In this document: positions 17,297 through 25,575 of the stretch, piece after piece
Position numbering within the stretch: the first letter of the stretch is position 1
Layout: every line of letters begins with the position of its first letter
Made by a program: the position numbers and the translations under genes
The notes under the pieces: generated by a model
Told to the model about the DNA's origin: nothing
Database searches by the model: none
Seen by the model: the letters and a program-made list of their open reading frames with translations, nothing else
Assembly (NCBI RefSeq): GCF_037892425.1
Contig: NZ_JBBKTT010000002.1
Coordinates: forward strand, 62,001 to 126,000
DNA: 64,000 bases
Source: Lacibacter sp. H375
Lineage (GTDB): Bacteria > Bacteroidota > Bacteroidia > Chitinophagales > Chitinophagaceae
Reading direction: 5' to 3'

Positions 17297-18155
17297 ATTC
17301 TGTAGCTTTCTTTGCATTTTCAAAAAGATACCATTTAAAAAATTCTTTTCCTTTCTCAGAAATAGATATGCACCTGTCGTCAGATGGGTTATCCTTTATT
17401 AAGCCTAATGCCATAGCTTCAGCTGTTCCCTTAATTTCATTAGGAAAAATTAACCCTCCACTAAGTATTTTATTCTTATCTCCAATAAATTGCTTTAAGA
17501 CACCAGAATCCAGAATTGCTTTGAACTCAGCTGTTTTATTTGCATACTCACTAGAGTGTCCGTCCTGTTCTATTTGATTCTTTAACTCCTGATTTTCTTT
17601 ATCTTTTTGGAATATTTCTTTGTCCTTTTCAAGAAGAAGTCGTTGAGTTGCGACATCACCGCCTTGTAATGATAGATATTTGCTCCATATTGCAGAAATT
17701 AACTGTCCGAGTTGAATCTTAGAATAATTTACGGGCATTAAATGAAGTAAATCATCAGTTAATTCAGGATATCTTTCTGCAATTTCGTTGTAAGTTTCTT
17801 GGCAATCAAATATTGAAATGATTTTATTCAAATCAAAATTGTTGCCTTTTTTTGTTTCATCCCTTAGAACATGTTTAATCTCTCTGTCAACCCATGAGGA
17901 CTTTAATGAATTTCGAGTAAAGAAAATTAATACGACATCTGCTTTGTCTAACCCATCTCTGAATATTGACTTTCTCAAATTGTCACCAGGTAATATTTTA
18001 CTCTTATCAAGCCAAACATTAATATAACAGCTTTCTAGGTCGGTCACGATAGGCTCCACAAGAGCCTCTTTGTCCTCCGAAGAGTGACTAATAAAAACTA
18101 AAACAGATTGTCCCATTTTAAATCGTAGTTAGTGGTCGTTTTGTATAGCTGCTAA
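17098..18155 (-). mobile_element. Cassette-like unit carrying the TIR-domain gene
   Basis: The unit starts (minus strand) at TTAGCAGCTATACA next to a G at position 18156, has a 39-base leader, one gene, and then element B. The end of the unit abuts the beginning of the PIN-like unit with no extra bases, as in an array of integron cassettes. Upstream of 18156 there is no AAC before the GTT, unlike the other two junctions (GAAC/GTT, TAAC/GTT), so this side could be the original target or an attI-like border. Confidence 0.5.
17295..18116 (-). CDS. TIR-domain protein (putative NADase-type defence effector)
   Basis: 273 residues. Residues 1-145 form a TIR fold with FISHSSED (8-15), NVWLDK (33-38), LPGDN (42-46) and RNSLKSSWVDREIKHVL, where E79 is the likely catalytic glutamate. 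A short charged, coiled-coil-like linker follows (about 158-186, KDKEIFQKDKENQELKNQIEQ). The C-terminal 80 residues end in AMALGLIKDN...CISISEKGKEFFKWYLF, which resembles a small winged-helix fold. Bacterial TIR proteins of this layout often cleave NAD+ on sensing infection; that role is inferred here. Start ATG 18116 is 40 bases from the cassette border. The gene appears more AT-rich than its chromosomal neighbours. Confidence 0.8.
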   Translation of the reverse strand: MGQSVLVFISHSSEDKEALVEPIVTDLESCYINVWLDKSKILPGDNLRKSIFRDGLDKADVVLIFFTRNSLKSSWVDREIKHVLRDETKKGNNFDLNKIISIFDCQETYNEIAERYPELTDDLLHLMPVNYSKIQLGQLISAIWSKYLSLQGGDVATQRLLLEKDKEIFQKDKENQELKNQIEQDGHSSEYANKTAEFKAILDSGVLKQFIGDKNKILSGGLIFPNEIKGTAEAMALGLIKDNPSDDRCISISEKGKEFFKWYLFENAKKATE

Positions 18156-18156
18156 C
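18142..18156 (-). other. Upstream border half-site of the TIR cassette
   Basis: On the minus strand this reads GTTAGCAGCTATACA. It is the near-exact complement of the left core of element B (13 of 14). Between 18157 and 18393 I see no gene and no second inverted-repeat arm. Confidence 0.5.
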
Positions 18157-18393
18157 ACATAAATATACTACACAAACACACGTTTCAAAAAAATACAGCA
18201 ATTGATTTTTAAGCAGTTGTAATTCGCCATCTTCATTGTAGTGTCACAAAGCCATTTCGCCTACATATTGCTTATGAATTTAAACATCATTACAGTCTAT
18301 CTTTCCTGTTCTCCATAAATCATCAAGCGGGTATCTTTTCAGTAAGCACAAGGCCACTTCGTTTTGTTTTATACATCAACCGCAACATTAATC

Positions 18394-19086
18394 TTACTGT
18401 TTACCACGTTTGGTTATGTAACGCAACCACAAAAAGTCGTTGTAAATACGCTTTACCGATTTTAATGTAAAGTGTGTTGCCTTGCGTTTGCCATAACCTT
18501 CTTCTGCTTCAAAAACGGTTGGTGCACCAATGGTGCCATCGGCTAGTGGTGCTAATACTAAACTGAATTCGTCAATCAGTCCTGCTTTCAGGAACGAACC
18601 GTTTACATGTCCGCCACCATCAATACGCACACGTTTAATACCAAAATGTTTGTTTAGTTTTTTCAACACCAATGCAAGATCGAGTTCTTTCCTGCCGCCA
18701 AAAATGTACGACACATTTTTACTGCGCAGGTGTGCCAGGTAAGTGCTGCTTACCTCTTCGCTCAACACTTCAATTACCTGTTCGGTAGAAACCATATTGG
18801 TATCCCAAAAACATTTACCCGACGGATCAATGACAACTGCATATTGCCTGGCAACTTTTGCTGCAACAAAATCTTCTTTTGCAATTTTTTCTTTCGGCTT
18901 TTCGAGCTTGTGTTTCTTTTTGCTGCAAAATTCCTGCATGGTTTTACGACCCACGAGCCATGCATCTGCTTTTATTTTCGATGCCGGTTCTTCAAAGTAT
19001 TTATGATGATCTTTAAATCCCCAGATGTTTTGTTTAATACGTCCGTCGACCGAACCAAGCATGTGGCAAATAACGTATGGCTTCAT
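18394..19086 (-). CDS. Dihydrofolate reductase-fold protein (RibD C-terminal family)
   Basis: 230 residues. The N terminus MKPYVICHMLGSVDGRI, the WLVGRKTMQEF segment, the middle SYIFGGRKELDLALVLKKL, and the RVRIDGGGHVNGSFLKAGLIDEFSLVLAPLAD end are typical of the RibD_C/DHFR-like reductase fold that binds NADPH. There is no deaminase domain, so it is a free-standing member and its substrate is not known. A role in riboflavin synthesis is not implied by the neighbours. It is transcribed leftward toward the cassette island and sits outside it. Confidence 0.8.
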   Translation of the reverse strand: MKPYVICHMLGSVDGRIKQNIWGFKDHHKYFEEPASKIKADAWLVGRKTMQEFCSKKKHKLEKPKEKIAKEDFVAAKVARQYAVVIDPSGKCFWDTNMVSTEQVIEVLSEEVSSTYLAHLRSKNVSYIFGGRKELDLALVLKKLNKHFGIKRVRIDGGGHVNGSFLKAGLIDEFSLVLAPLADGTIGAPTVFEAEEGYGKRKATHFTLKSVKRIYNDFLWLRYITKRGKQ

Positions 19087-19154
19087 GTGTATCTCTTTTA
19101 ATTTGAATGTATATTAGTTTCGGTTGCCTTCATTGGTTGACTAACCCAAAACAT

Positions 19155-20009
19155 TTATTTAAACTGTAATTCAGCTATCACTGAAAAATGATCACTTGCA
19201 AAACGACCGCCCCATGTTTGCGAAATAGCAGCATGCGTTAATACCTTCCAGCTGCCTTTCAGAAAAATATAATCGATGGGTTGATCGTTGCGTTCTTTGG
19301 TTTGAAAGCCGGTGAAGGTGCCTGTTGGTCCATAGTGCGGTGCTTGTGAAAGTTGTTTAGCGTCGGTTAAATGAAGAGGGTTTCTTTTATCAACGATCAC
19401 CTGTATCGGTTCGTCGCCCGGTTCTGCATTAAAATCACCCGTAATAACAGCAGGAGTGGAGCCGGCAATTTCTTTTACTTTCTGTAGTACCAGTTTTGCA
19501 CTTTCTCTACGTGCAATTTTCCCCATATGATCGAAGTGTGTGTTAAAAGCAAAGAAGATTTTTTTTGTTCTGCGGTCTTTAAATTTTGCCCATGTTACAA
19601 TACGTGTAATGGCTGCATCCCAGCCTTTGCTGCCAGTAACGGTGGGTGTTTCACTTAACCAGAACATACTTGCTGAAAGTAATTGCATTTTTGTTGTGTC
19701 ATAAAAAATGGCAGAGTATTCTCCTTTAGTTTTTCCATCGTCTCTGCCACCACCTGTGTATTTGAACTGTGGTAAACGTTGTTGCAGGTCGATCATCTGA
19801 TCATGCAATGCTTCCTGCACACCCAATAATTCAATCTTATGAAATAATATTTGCGAAGAAACTTTGTCTTTACGGTAGGGCCATGCATTCAAACTGTCAG
19901 ATGAAGTGTTGAGACGGATATTGAACGTCATCACACGCAGGGGAGTTTGTGCATTCAGCAGTTGTACACTTATGAGAATTGTAAAAATGAAAAAGATGAA
20001 TTTTTTCAT
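19155..20009 (-). CDS. Endonuclease/exonuclease/phosphatase family protein, exported
   Basis: 284 residues with a signal peptide (MKKFIFFIFTILISVQLLNAQ). The EEP fold is shown by LRVMTFNIRLNT at the start, ELLGVQEALHDQ with the metal-binding Glu, FNTHFDHMG, VITGDFNAEPGDEP and RFASDHFSVIAEL with the catalytic Asp-His. The family contains nucleases, sphingomyelinases and sugar/lipid phosphatases; the substrate here is undetermined, but the protein is secreted. It lies 9 bases downstream of the NAD(P)-binding protein gene and may share its transcript. Confidence 0.85.
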   Translation of the reverse strand: MKKFIFFIFTILISVQLLNAQTPLRVMTFNIRLNTSSDSLNAWPYRKDKVSSQILFHKIELLGVQEALHDQMIDLQQRLPQFKYTGGGRDDGKTKGEYSAIFYDTTKMQLLSASMFWLSETPTVTGSKGWDAAITRIVTWAKFKDRRTKKIFFAFNTHFDHMGKIARRESAKLVLQKVKEIAGSTPAVITGDFNAEPGDEPIQVIVDKRNPLHLTDAKQLSQAPHYGPTGTFTGFQTKERNDQPIDYIFLKGSWKVLTHAAISQTWGGRFASDHFSVIAELQFK

Positions 20010-20018
20010 ACGGCAATA

Positions 20019-20696
20019 TTAAGATGCAGCAAGTTCCTTAATATCTTTCACTTCCAGTATTTGTTTTTTGTAACCTTTTGTTGCTGCATTTATCATTGCC
20101 TGACCAATCTCTGCCAAACTCACCACAGAATTTTTATTGATGCGTTTTACAATCTGTAACAGCCACATAAAATAGTTATACATTTTAATGGTATTCTTTA
20201 AGCCTTTGCCAGGCTCAATAATTCCCGGCCTGAAATTATACACTTGTGCAAATGGAAGTTTCATCAGGTCATTTTCAGTTTTGCCTTTTACTCTTGCCCA
20301 CATGAGGCGGCCTTTTTCACTGCTGTCGGTACCGGCACCTGAAACATAACAAAAAGTAATGTTGTTGTTTTGTTTTGCCAATGTTTCAGCAACATGCATG
20401 GTGAGTGCATAGGTAAGATGGTAAAACTCTTCTTCTTTTTTTCCAACAGATGATACACCTGCACAAAAGAAGCAGGCATCGAATCCTATCAATTGATCGG
20501 CAACTGGAGAGAGATCATGAAAATTACTGTGCAGTATTTCTTTCAGCTTTGTATGTGTAACGCCACAACTCTTCCGTCCAAGCACTATTACTTCTCTTAC
20601 AAGATGACTATTGAGGCATTCGTGTAACACACCTTCGCCTACCATTCCGCTTGCTCCTGTTACAATTACACGCATGGGTGTTGTGGCTGTTTGCAT
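20019..20696 (-). CDS. NAD(P)-binding Rossmann-fold protein (atypical SDR)
   Basis: 225 residues. The N terminus has the dinucleotide-binding motif RVIVTGASGMVGEGVL. It continues with VIVLGRKS, DACFFCAGVSSVG and CYVSGAGTDSSEKG, then VYNFRPGIIEPGKG. This is the pattern of small atypical short-chain dehydrogenases related to NAD-dependent epimerases, where the catalytic Tyr is often absent or displaced. The substrate is unknown. The start may be M1 or M8. It is the first gene of a probable two-gene unit with the EEP-family protein. Confidence 0.78.
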   Translation of the reverse strand: MQTATTPMRVIVTGASGMVGEGVLHECLNSHLVREVIVLGRKSCGVTHTKLKEILHSNFHDLSPVADQLIGFDACFFCAGVSSVGKKEEEFYHLTYALTMHVAETLAKQNNNITFCYVSGAGTDSSEKGRLMWARVKGKTENDLMKLPFAQVYNFRPGIIEPGKGLKNTIKMYNYFMWLLQIVKRINKNSVVSLAEIGQAMINAATKGYKKQILEVKDIKELAAS

Positions 20697-20780
20697 ATAA
20701 GTTGATTTTAGTATTATTATCCTGAAAAGAAAAACGTTTAATAATTGAATTTACTTTAGTTCACCTGAAAATGATGATAC

Positions 20781-20813
20781 AAAAAAATCCCCCTCCGTTT
20801 GAATGGAGAGGGA
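20781..20813 (-). terminator. Rho-independent terminator of the TonB-dependent receptor gene
   Basis: On the minus strand the stem TCCCTCTCCATTC / ACGGAGGGGGA is followed by seven Ts. It sits 25 bases after the receptor stop codon. Confidence 0.8.
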
Positions 20814-20837
20814 TAAGTGTATATCATGGGTAATTTC

Positions 20838-23465
20838 TTATTGCATCTGCATTTCATCACCACCACCTTCGCTACGTGTATTCTTACGTTTGAAAAGTGA
20901 AGCATCAAACTTACCAAAACGGTAGTTGAAGTTAACACGTACAAATGTGGGGTCTCTTCTTCTCCAGCTGTATTGATCAAAATATTGTGATTCAGAAAAC
21001 ACATTATTACGACGTGTACTGAATACATCGCTCCAGTTTAATGATACGAAAGCTGTATTCTTTTTGATCTTAAATTCTTTACGAACACCAAAATCAACAT
21101 AGTAGTTATCATCAATATAACCTTGTGTGGTTGAAACAGCGCCACCGCCAAATCCGCCACCACCCATAAAGCCACCGCCACCACGGCCGCCACGTCCACC
21201 ACCGCCGCCAGATGATACTGGCAGGATCGAGCGTGAATTATAATCGCCGCTCAACTGCATGCTCCAACCTTTACCTAAGCGGAATGAGTTATTAAGTTTT
21301 ATCGTATAACTGGTGCGTTCGTTTTTCAACTCAGGCAACACACTGCTGCCATCGATCTTAGAGTAGTAAACGTTTACATTGTAGTTGATCTCCCACCACT
21401 TGCTTACTGTGTTACGGAAAACAAGTTCAAGTCCCGCTGCATAGCTTCTGTCGGCATTCACCCATGTACTGATAACAGCTGTATCTTTTGTATTACCGAT
21501 TTGTTCCCTGTTCTGGTAACGTGAAATAAGATTATTGGTTTGCTTTCCAAACAAAGTAGCAAGGAACGTATTGTTTTTCTCGCCGTATGTTTTTTGATAA
21601 GTCAACTCCAATGAATTTGTAAACTCAGGCTTCAGATTTGGATTACCGGTTTGGTAATTGAAGATGTCGCTGATATCAGTATTCGGCAATAGCTGAAAGA
21701 AGCTTGGACGATTGATACGACGGCTGTAGTTCAACTGCAGATCTTGTTTTCCTTCTAATGCTTTTGATAAAAATACACTCGGGAACAATGCCAATGGAAA
21801 CTGGTTATTAAATGTTCCCGGTTTGCCAACTTGCTCGCCTTCGTATTTTGAACTTTCTGCACGCAAACCAACCTGGTAGTTCAAGTTTGCTTTTTTGATC
21901 TTTTGCGAAAAGCTTGCATAAGCAGCATGAACATAATCTACATATTCAAAGCGATTACTTAAGCCCGTTTGAGCAAGTCCATTATTAAAAACATTCTGGA
22001 AACTCTCAAATAAGCGGATCTGTGTGCGTAACCCAGCTTCTATCTTCATGTTTTCGTTAATGGGATCAGTATAATCTGTTTGTGCTACAACGAAGCTATT
22101 GTTTCCACCTCCATTATTGATTTGATTTTGTTTAGGGATGTAAACATTTGTCCAATCTTTATCGAACCATTTCGTGAAATCAATTGATTGATCATTTTCA
22201 CTTCTACTCTTATTGTAGTTTACATCGGCTGTCCATTCTCTTCCGGCGCGCGGGAAATTATATTTATAACTGATAGATGCACCAGCATTGCGGAATTTAT
22301 TCATACCGTTTGTTTCACGGTATTCGTAAATGGTTTTTGGGGTACTGTATGTTGAATCGTATCGGATATAGTTCTGATCGAGCAGGTCAAAGTTACCGCC
22401 ACCAAAATTGCCCGAAATTGTAAGTGTGTTTCTGTTATCGAGCAGGAAATCAAAACCTGCACGACCAAAATTGAACATACCTTCACTGATATTGCGGTTC
22501 CGTGTAAAGAGTTTATTTGCCACGTTATCGCCAAAGTTGTTACGGTCTGTTTCACCAAAGCCAATGCCTTTACGTTGATTCAATCCAATATTTGCAAAGA
22601 AGTTTACCTTGCCTTGACGAATATTAATATCGCCACCGCCGTTCACCCGGCCACGCATATCAACACCTACACGAACACTGCCACTGTAACCTACACGACG
22701 GTTCTTCTTTAATACAATATTGATGATGGCAGATTGACCACCACTCGCATCAAATTTTGCAGAAGGGTTTGTGATGAGTTCAATGCTTTGAATAGCATCA
22801 GCAGGAATCTGGTCAAGTGTTAATACAGTGGGGCGGCCATCCACAAAAATTTGTGGTGCACTGTTACGCATGGTGATGTTGCCATCAATATCAACATTTA
22901 CTGTTGGTACGTTACGCATAACATCTACACCGGTTCCACCTTGTGAAACGATATTTTTTTCAACATTAAATATTTTACGATCGATGCCTAACTGTAATGT
23001 AGGTTTATCAGCCGTTACAACAACTTCACTTAATTGCTGCACATCGGTTTCTAATTTGATGTTGCCAAGATCTTTATCGAGCATGGCCATCATATCTTCT
23101 GCTGCACCTCCTGGCTTCAAACCAAAACTGATAGTTTGTTCAATTGTTTTAAAACCTATGGCCGTAACTAATAATTTATAATTACCCATGGGACTCAATC
23201 CTTCAAGACTGAAATCGCCGTTGGCTTTCGTTAATTGTCCGTTTACCAAAAGCTCTTTTCTTGTTTTCGTAGCTGTGTCAACCCGGTTTTGGTAGAGTTG
23301 AACTGACGCTGCGTCAATCGGCTTATTTGTTTTTGAATCTACAATCTTGCCATAAAAACGACCAATATTCATTTGGCCACCGCCACCGGGACGACCGCCG
23401 CCGGGAACCTGTGCAATTAAATGTAGACTGAGGAATAAACAAACAAAACCTAGGATGAATCTCAT
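20838..23465 (-). CDS. TonB-dependent receptor / outer membrane beta-barrel family protein
   Basis: The start chosen is ATG 23465, giving a signal peptide (MRFILGFVCLFLSLHLIAQ); the frame is open to 23525. After a Gly-rich segment (GGGRPGGGGQM) comes a carboxypeptidase-regulatory-like domain (GRFYGKIVDSKTNKPIDAAS). The plug region follows (EVVVTADKPTLQLGIDRKIFNVE, IFVDGRPTVLTLDQIPADAIQSIELITNPSAKFDASGG), then the barrel. This matches the OMP_b-brl_3 group, which is distinct from SusC. A second Gly/Arg-rich stretch lies near residues 770-800 (RGGRGGGGFMGGGGFGGG), probably an external loop. The imported ligand is unknown and no SusD partner is next to it. About 875 residues. Confidence 0.88.
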   Translation of the reverse strand: MRFILGFVCLFLSLHLIAQVPGGGRPGGGGQMNIGRFYGKIVDSKTNKPIDAASVQLYQNRVDTATKTRKELLVNGQLTKANGDFSLEGLSPMGNYKLLVTAIGFKTIEQTISFGLKPGGAAEDMMAMLDKDLGNIKLETDVQQLSEVVVTADKPTLQLGIDRKIFNVEKNIVSQGGTGVDVMRNVPTVNVDIDGNITMRNSAPQIFVDGRPTVLTLDQIPADAIQSIELITNPSAKFDASGGQSAIINIVLKKNRRVGYSGSVRVGVDMRGRVNGGGDINIRQGKVNFFANIGLNQRKGIGFGETDRNNFGDNVANKLFTRNRNISEGMFNFGRAGFDFLLDNRNTLTISGNFGGGNFDLLDQNYIRYDSTYSTPKTIYEYRETNGMNKFRNAGASISYKYNFPRAGREWTADVNYNKSRSENDQSIDFTKWFDKDWTNVYIPKQNQINNGGGNNSFVVAQTDYTDPINENMKIEAGLRTQIRLFESFQNVFNNGLAQTGLSNRFEYVDYVHAAYASFSQKIKKANLNYQVGLRAESSKYEGEQVGKPGTFNNQFPLALFPSVFLSKALEGKQDLQLNYSRRINRPSFFQLLPNTDISDIFNYQTGNPNLKPEFTNSLELTYQKTYGEKNNTFLATLFGKQTNNLISRYQNREQIGNTKDTAVISTWVNADRSYAAGLELVFRNTVSKWWEINYNVNVYYSKIDGSSVLPELKNERTSYTIKLNNSFRLGKGWSMQLSGDYNSRSILPVSSGGGGGRGGRGGGGFMGGGGFGGGAVSTTQGYIDDNYYVDFGVRKEFKIKKNTAFVSLNWSDVFSTRRNNVFSESQYFDQYSWRRRDPTFVRVNFNYRFGKFDASLFKRKNTRSEGGGDEMQMQ

Positions 23466-23601
23466 GATACTTTTTTTAGAATTGAGGCGCAAATTTCTGC
23501 GTAATTGATTAATAATGAAGCTCATTTAGTATGAATGACTAATTAACCGTTTTAGACGGCAAATGTTCTGCCGACCCCATTTTGTTTGTGATGAGTGGAA
23601 A

Positions 23602-24207
23602 CTATTGCGTAAGAAGGGTGAGGAGCACCTGTAATATGCCAATCAGAAAGCCGAGTACACCGCCGATGATCTCGACAAACCTGAACTCTTTGGCCATAAC
23701 CTGGTAAAGGATTTCTTCAAGCTTATCGCCTGAGAAAGCTTTTACTTTTTCAGTTACAATATGTTCAAGATCAAGTTGCTGTTTGAGGGTGTTGGTATAA
23801 TCTTTCATCACTTTCGGGAATAGGATTTCCAGTTCTTCCATAAAAGTAACTTTCAGCTTTTCAATGGTTTTATCGCCAATAAACATGCTGATCATGGGCA
23901 TACTTTCGCCGAGCTTCACCCGCAAAAAATGGTCGATATGTGTTTCAACCATCGGTAACACCTTTTTCAGATTTTCAGGATTGCTGATCTTTTCTTCTAT
24001 ATCAGAGAAAGAGAGAAGCTCCCGGCTAACTAATTTTCCCAGCTTTTCGGCAAATTGTTCCTGGCGTTTTGGGAAAATACCTTGAATACGAATTCCCAAC
24101 ACGTTAACAGGATTTCGTGGATGAAAAAGCATTTTAATTGCTACCCAGTTAGTAACCCATCCAATAAAAGCAGAAATAACAGGAATCAGTATAAGCCAGT
24201 AATTCAT
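23602..24207 (-). CDS. DUF445 family membrane protein
   Basis: 201 residues with a transmembrane helix at each end (MNYWLILIPVISAFIGWVTNW and GVLGFLIGILQVLLTLL). The family signature is just after the first helix: NWVAIKMLFHPRNPVNVLGIRIQGIFPKRQEQFAEKLG. The middle is helical and charged. DUF445 proteins are widespread and of unknown function. The gene starts about 100 bases from tRNA-His, which is divergent. Length is short but within the range of this family. Confidence 0.85.
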   Translation of the reverse strand: MNYWLILIPVISAFIGWVTNWVAIKMLFHPRNPVNVLGIRIQGIFPKRQEQFAEKLGKLVSRELLSFSDIEEKISNPENLKKVLPMVETHIDHFLRVKLGESMPMISMFIGDKTIEKLKVTFMEELEILFPKVMKDYTNTLKQQLDLEHIVTEKVKAFSGDKLEEILYQVMAKEFRFVEIIGGVLGFLIGILQVLLTLLTQ

Positions 24208-24260
24208 AAATTTGTAAATGGGTGCAAAGAACGTTTATTTTTTGATTTCTATAGAAGTGA

Positions 24261-24292
24261 TTTGCTTGGAAAAGTGATTTCCATTACTTTTG
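24261..24292 (+). promoter_or_regulatory. Promoter of tRNA-His
   Basis: TTTG at 24261-24264, a 20-base spacer and TACTTTTG at 24285-24292 match the Bacteroidota consensus. The tRNA begins 14 bases further on. Confidence 0.7.
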
Positions 24293-24305
24293 CTGTCCCA
24301 AAGAC

Positions 24306-24380
24306 GGAGGTTGTAGCTCAGTTGGTTAGAGCATCAGATTGTGGTTCTGAGGGTCGAGGGTTCGAAACCCTTCAATCTCC
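24306..24380 (+). tRNA. tRNA-His (GTG)
   Basis: The cloverleaf is intact. The acceptor GAGGTTG (24307-24313) pairs with CAATCTC (24373-24379), with an extra G at 24306 opposite C 24380, as expected of the G-1:C73 pair unique to tRNA-His. D arm GCTCAGTTGGTTAGAGC, anticodon stem TCAGA/TCTGA with loop TTGTGGT (anticodon GTG), and T arm GAGGGTTCGAAACCCTT. CCA is not encoded. Confidence 0.96.
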
Positions 24381-24383
24381 CGT

Positions 24384-24420
24384 AAATCCCTGCACATGTT
24401 GTGTGGGGATTTTTTATTTT
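24384..24420 (+). terminator. Rho-independent terminator of tRNA-His
   Basis: The stem AAATCCC...GGGGATTT encloses TGCACATGTTGTGT and is followed by TTTTATTTT, directly downstream of the tRNA. Confidence 0.75.
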
Positions 24421-24495
24421 AGGTGATGCGGGAAATTTTGTTACCAAATGTTTAGACGTTGATAAAGAATGAATATGCTAAAAATAAACCCCGCA

Positions 24496-25497
24496 TTACT
24501 GCATGGATTTAGTTGATTTCTCAAATAACGTTCCCGGTGTAAAACCGTATTCTTTTTTAAATGCTTTGGTAAAGTTTGACACATCACTAAAGCCAATTGT
24601 GTAGCCTGCTTCTTTAGGTGTTACGCCACGGGTAATTAATTCTCTTGCTTTTTCCAGCCGTTGCTTATTGTAGAATTCATATAGGCGATAACCATAAACC
24701 TGTTTAAAGCGTTGCTTTAGTTTGGTGCTGCTCATTTGAGCGATACGTGCCAATTTAATAATCGATGGAAATTTTTCTGTCTCTTCATTTACAAGCAGCG
24801 CCTCAATACTACGGAGGCGTGTGATGTCTTCATCTGGTATGATCTTTTTGTTTTTGATCACCAGTGATTCATTCAGGTAGGTGCTGAAAAAGTATTCAAG
24901 CAACAGTATGATCCTGCTTTTCAAAGCAAGTCTATCAGGTTCGCTGCTAAGTTGTGTATCAAAAATGCGGTTTAGTTTCTCTTGTATTTCCTGGTTGATG
25001 GGAAGTTTCTCGATCAGCTCAAGTCCCTGGCTGGTTAGTAATTCAACCTGGAGTTTGGTGTTGGCATCGAAATGATCGGCTATCCATTGGGGTGATAAAT
25101 AAATACCCAGCCGCTTCAATTTTGAACCGGCACGATAGTTCACTTCCAGTTCTGTATTTGTAGATGAAACAAAAATATTACTGCGTTTTTTGTTGAGGCT
25201 ATCGGTAAGCGAATCTTTTTTATGTCGAAGTCGGATATAATCGCTGATCTGTGTTTGGTTGAAGAAAATCAGTAAACCCATTTGGTTGTTGCTGACACGG
25301 TGCAGAGTGCAATCACTGTTCAGCTCAACATCCATCATTACATAGGAGAATGTGCGGTCTATACTGTCAGCAAAGCAATAACCGTTGCCAAAGGTTTCAG
25401 TTAACGTAAGCAGGCTGTGTTTTGCTTTGATGCCAGTGACCTGGCTCAGCTCCTGTATCCAGGTTTTAAAATTTTTCTGTTTAAAACGAATATACAT
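24496..25497 (-). CDS. AraC-family transcriptional regulator
   Basis: 333 residues. The C-terminal 100 residues are a double helix-turn-helix of the AraC/XylS family. The first helix pair is in LARIAQMSSTKLKQRFKQVYG and the second in GVTPKEAGYTIGFSDVSNFT, followed by KAFKKEYGFTPG. The N-terminal two thirds (MYIRFKQKNFKTWIQELSQV onward) is an effector or dimerisation part that I cannot assign to a ligand. It is likely a cytoplasmic DNA-binding activator. It stands alone between tRNA-His and mutS, so its targets are not evident from context. Confidence 0.88.
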   Translation of the reverse strand: MYIRFKQKNFKTWIQELSQVTGIKAKHSLLTLTETFGNGYCFADSIDRTFSYVMMDVELNSDCTLHRVSNNQMGLLIFFNQTQISDYIRLRHKKDSLTDSLNKKRSNIFVSSTNTELEVNYRAGSKLKRLGIYLSPQWIADHFDANTKLQVELLTSQGLELIEKLPINQEIQEKLNRIFDTQLSSEPDRLALKSRIILLLEYFFSTYLNESLVIKNKKIIPDEDITRLRSIEALLVNEETEKFPSIIKLARIAQMSSTKLKQRFKQVYGYRLYEFYNKQRLEKARELITRGVTPKEAGYTIGFSDVSNFTKAFKKEYGFTPGTLFEKSTKSMQ

Positions 25498-25575
25498 CCG
25501 CTGCTAAGCTACAATAAACAAGTGTTATATTATGTAGAACTGAATATGATAATTTTTATTATCATATTTAAATTA

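Noticed and set aside
15866-18156. Calling this a standard integron with canonical attC sites
   Set aside because: The cores do not fit GTTRRRY, the elements are about 200 bp, and no integron integrase or attI is present in the window. Only the cassette-like geometry is claimed.
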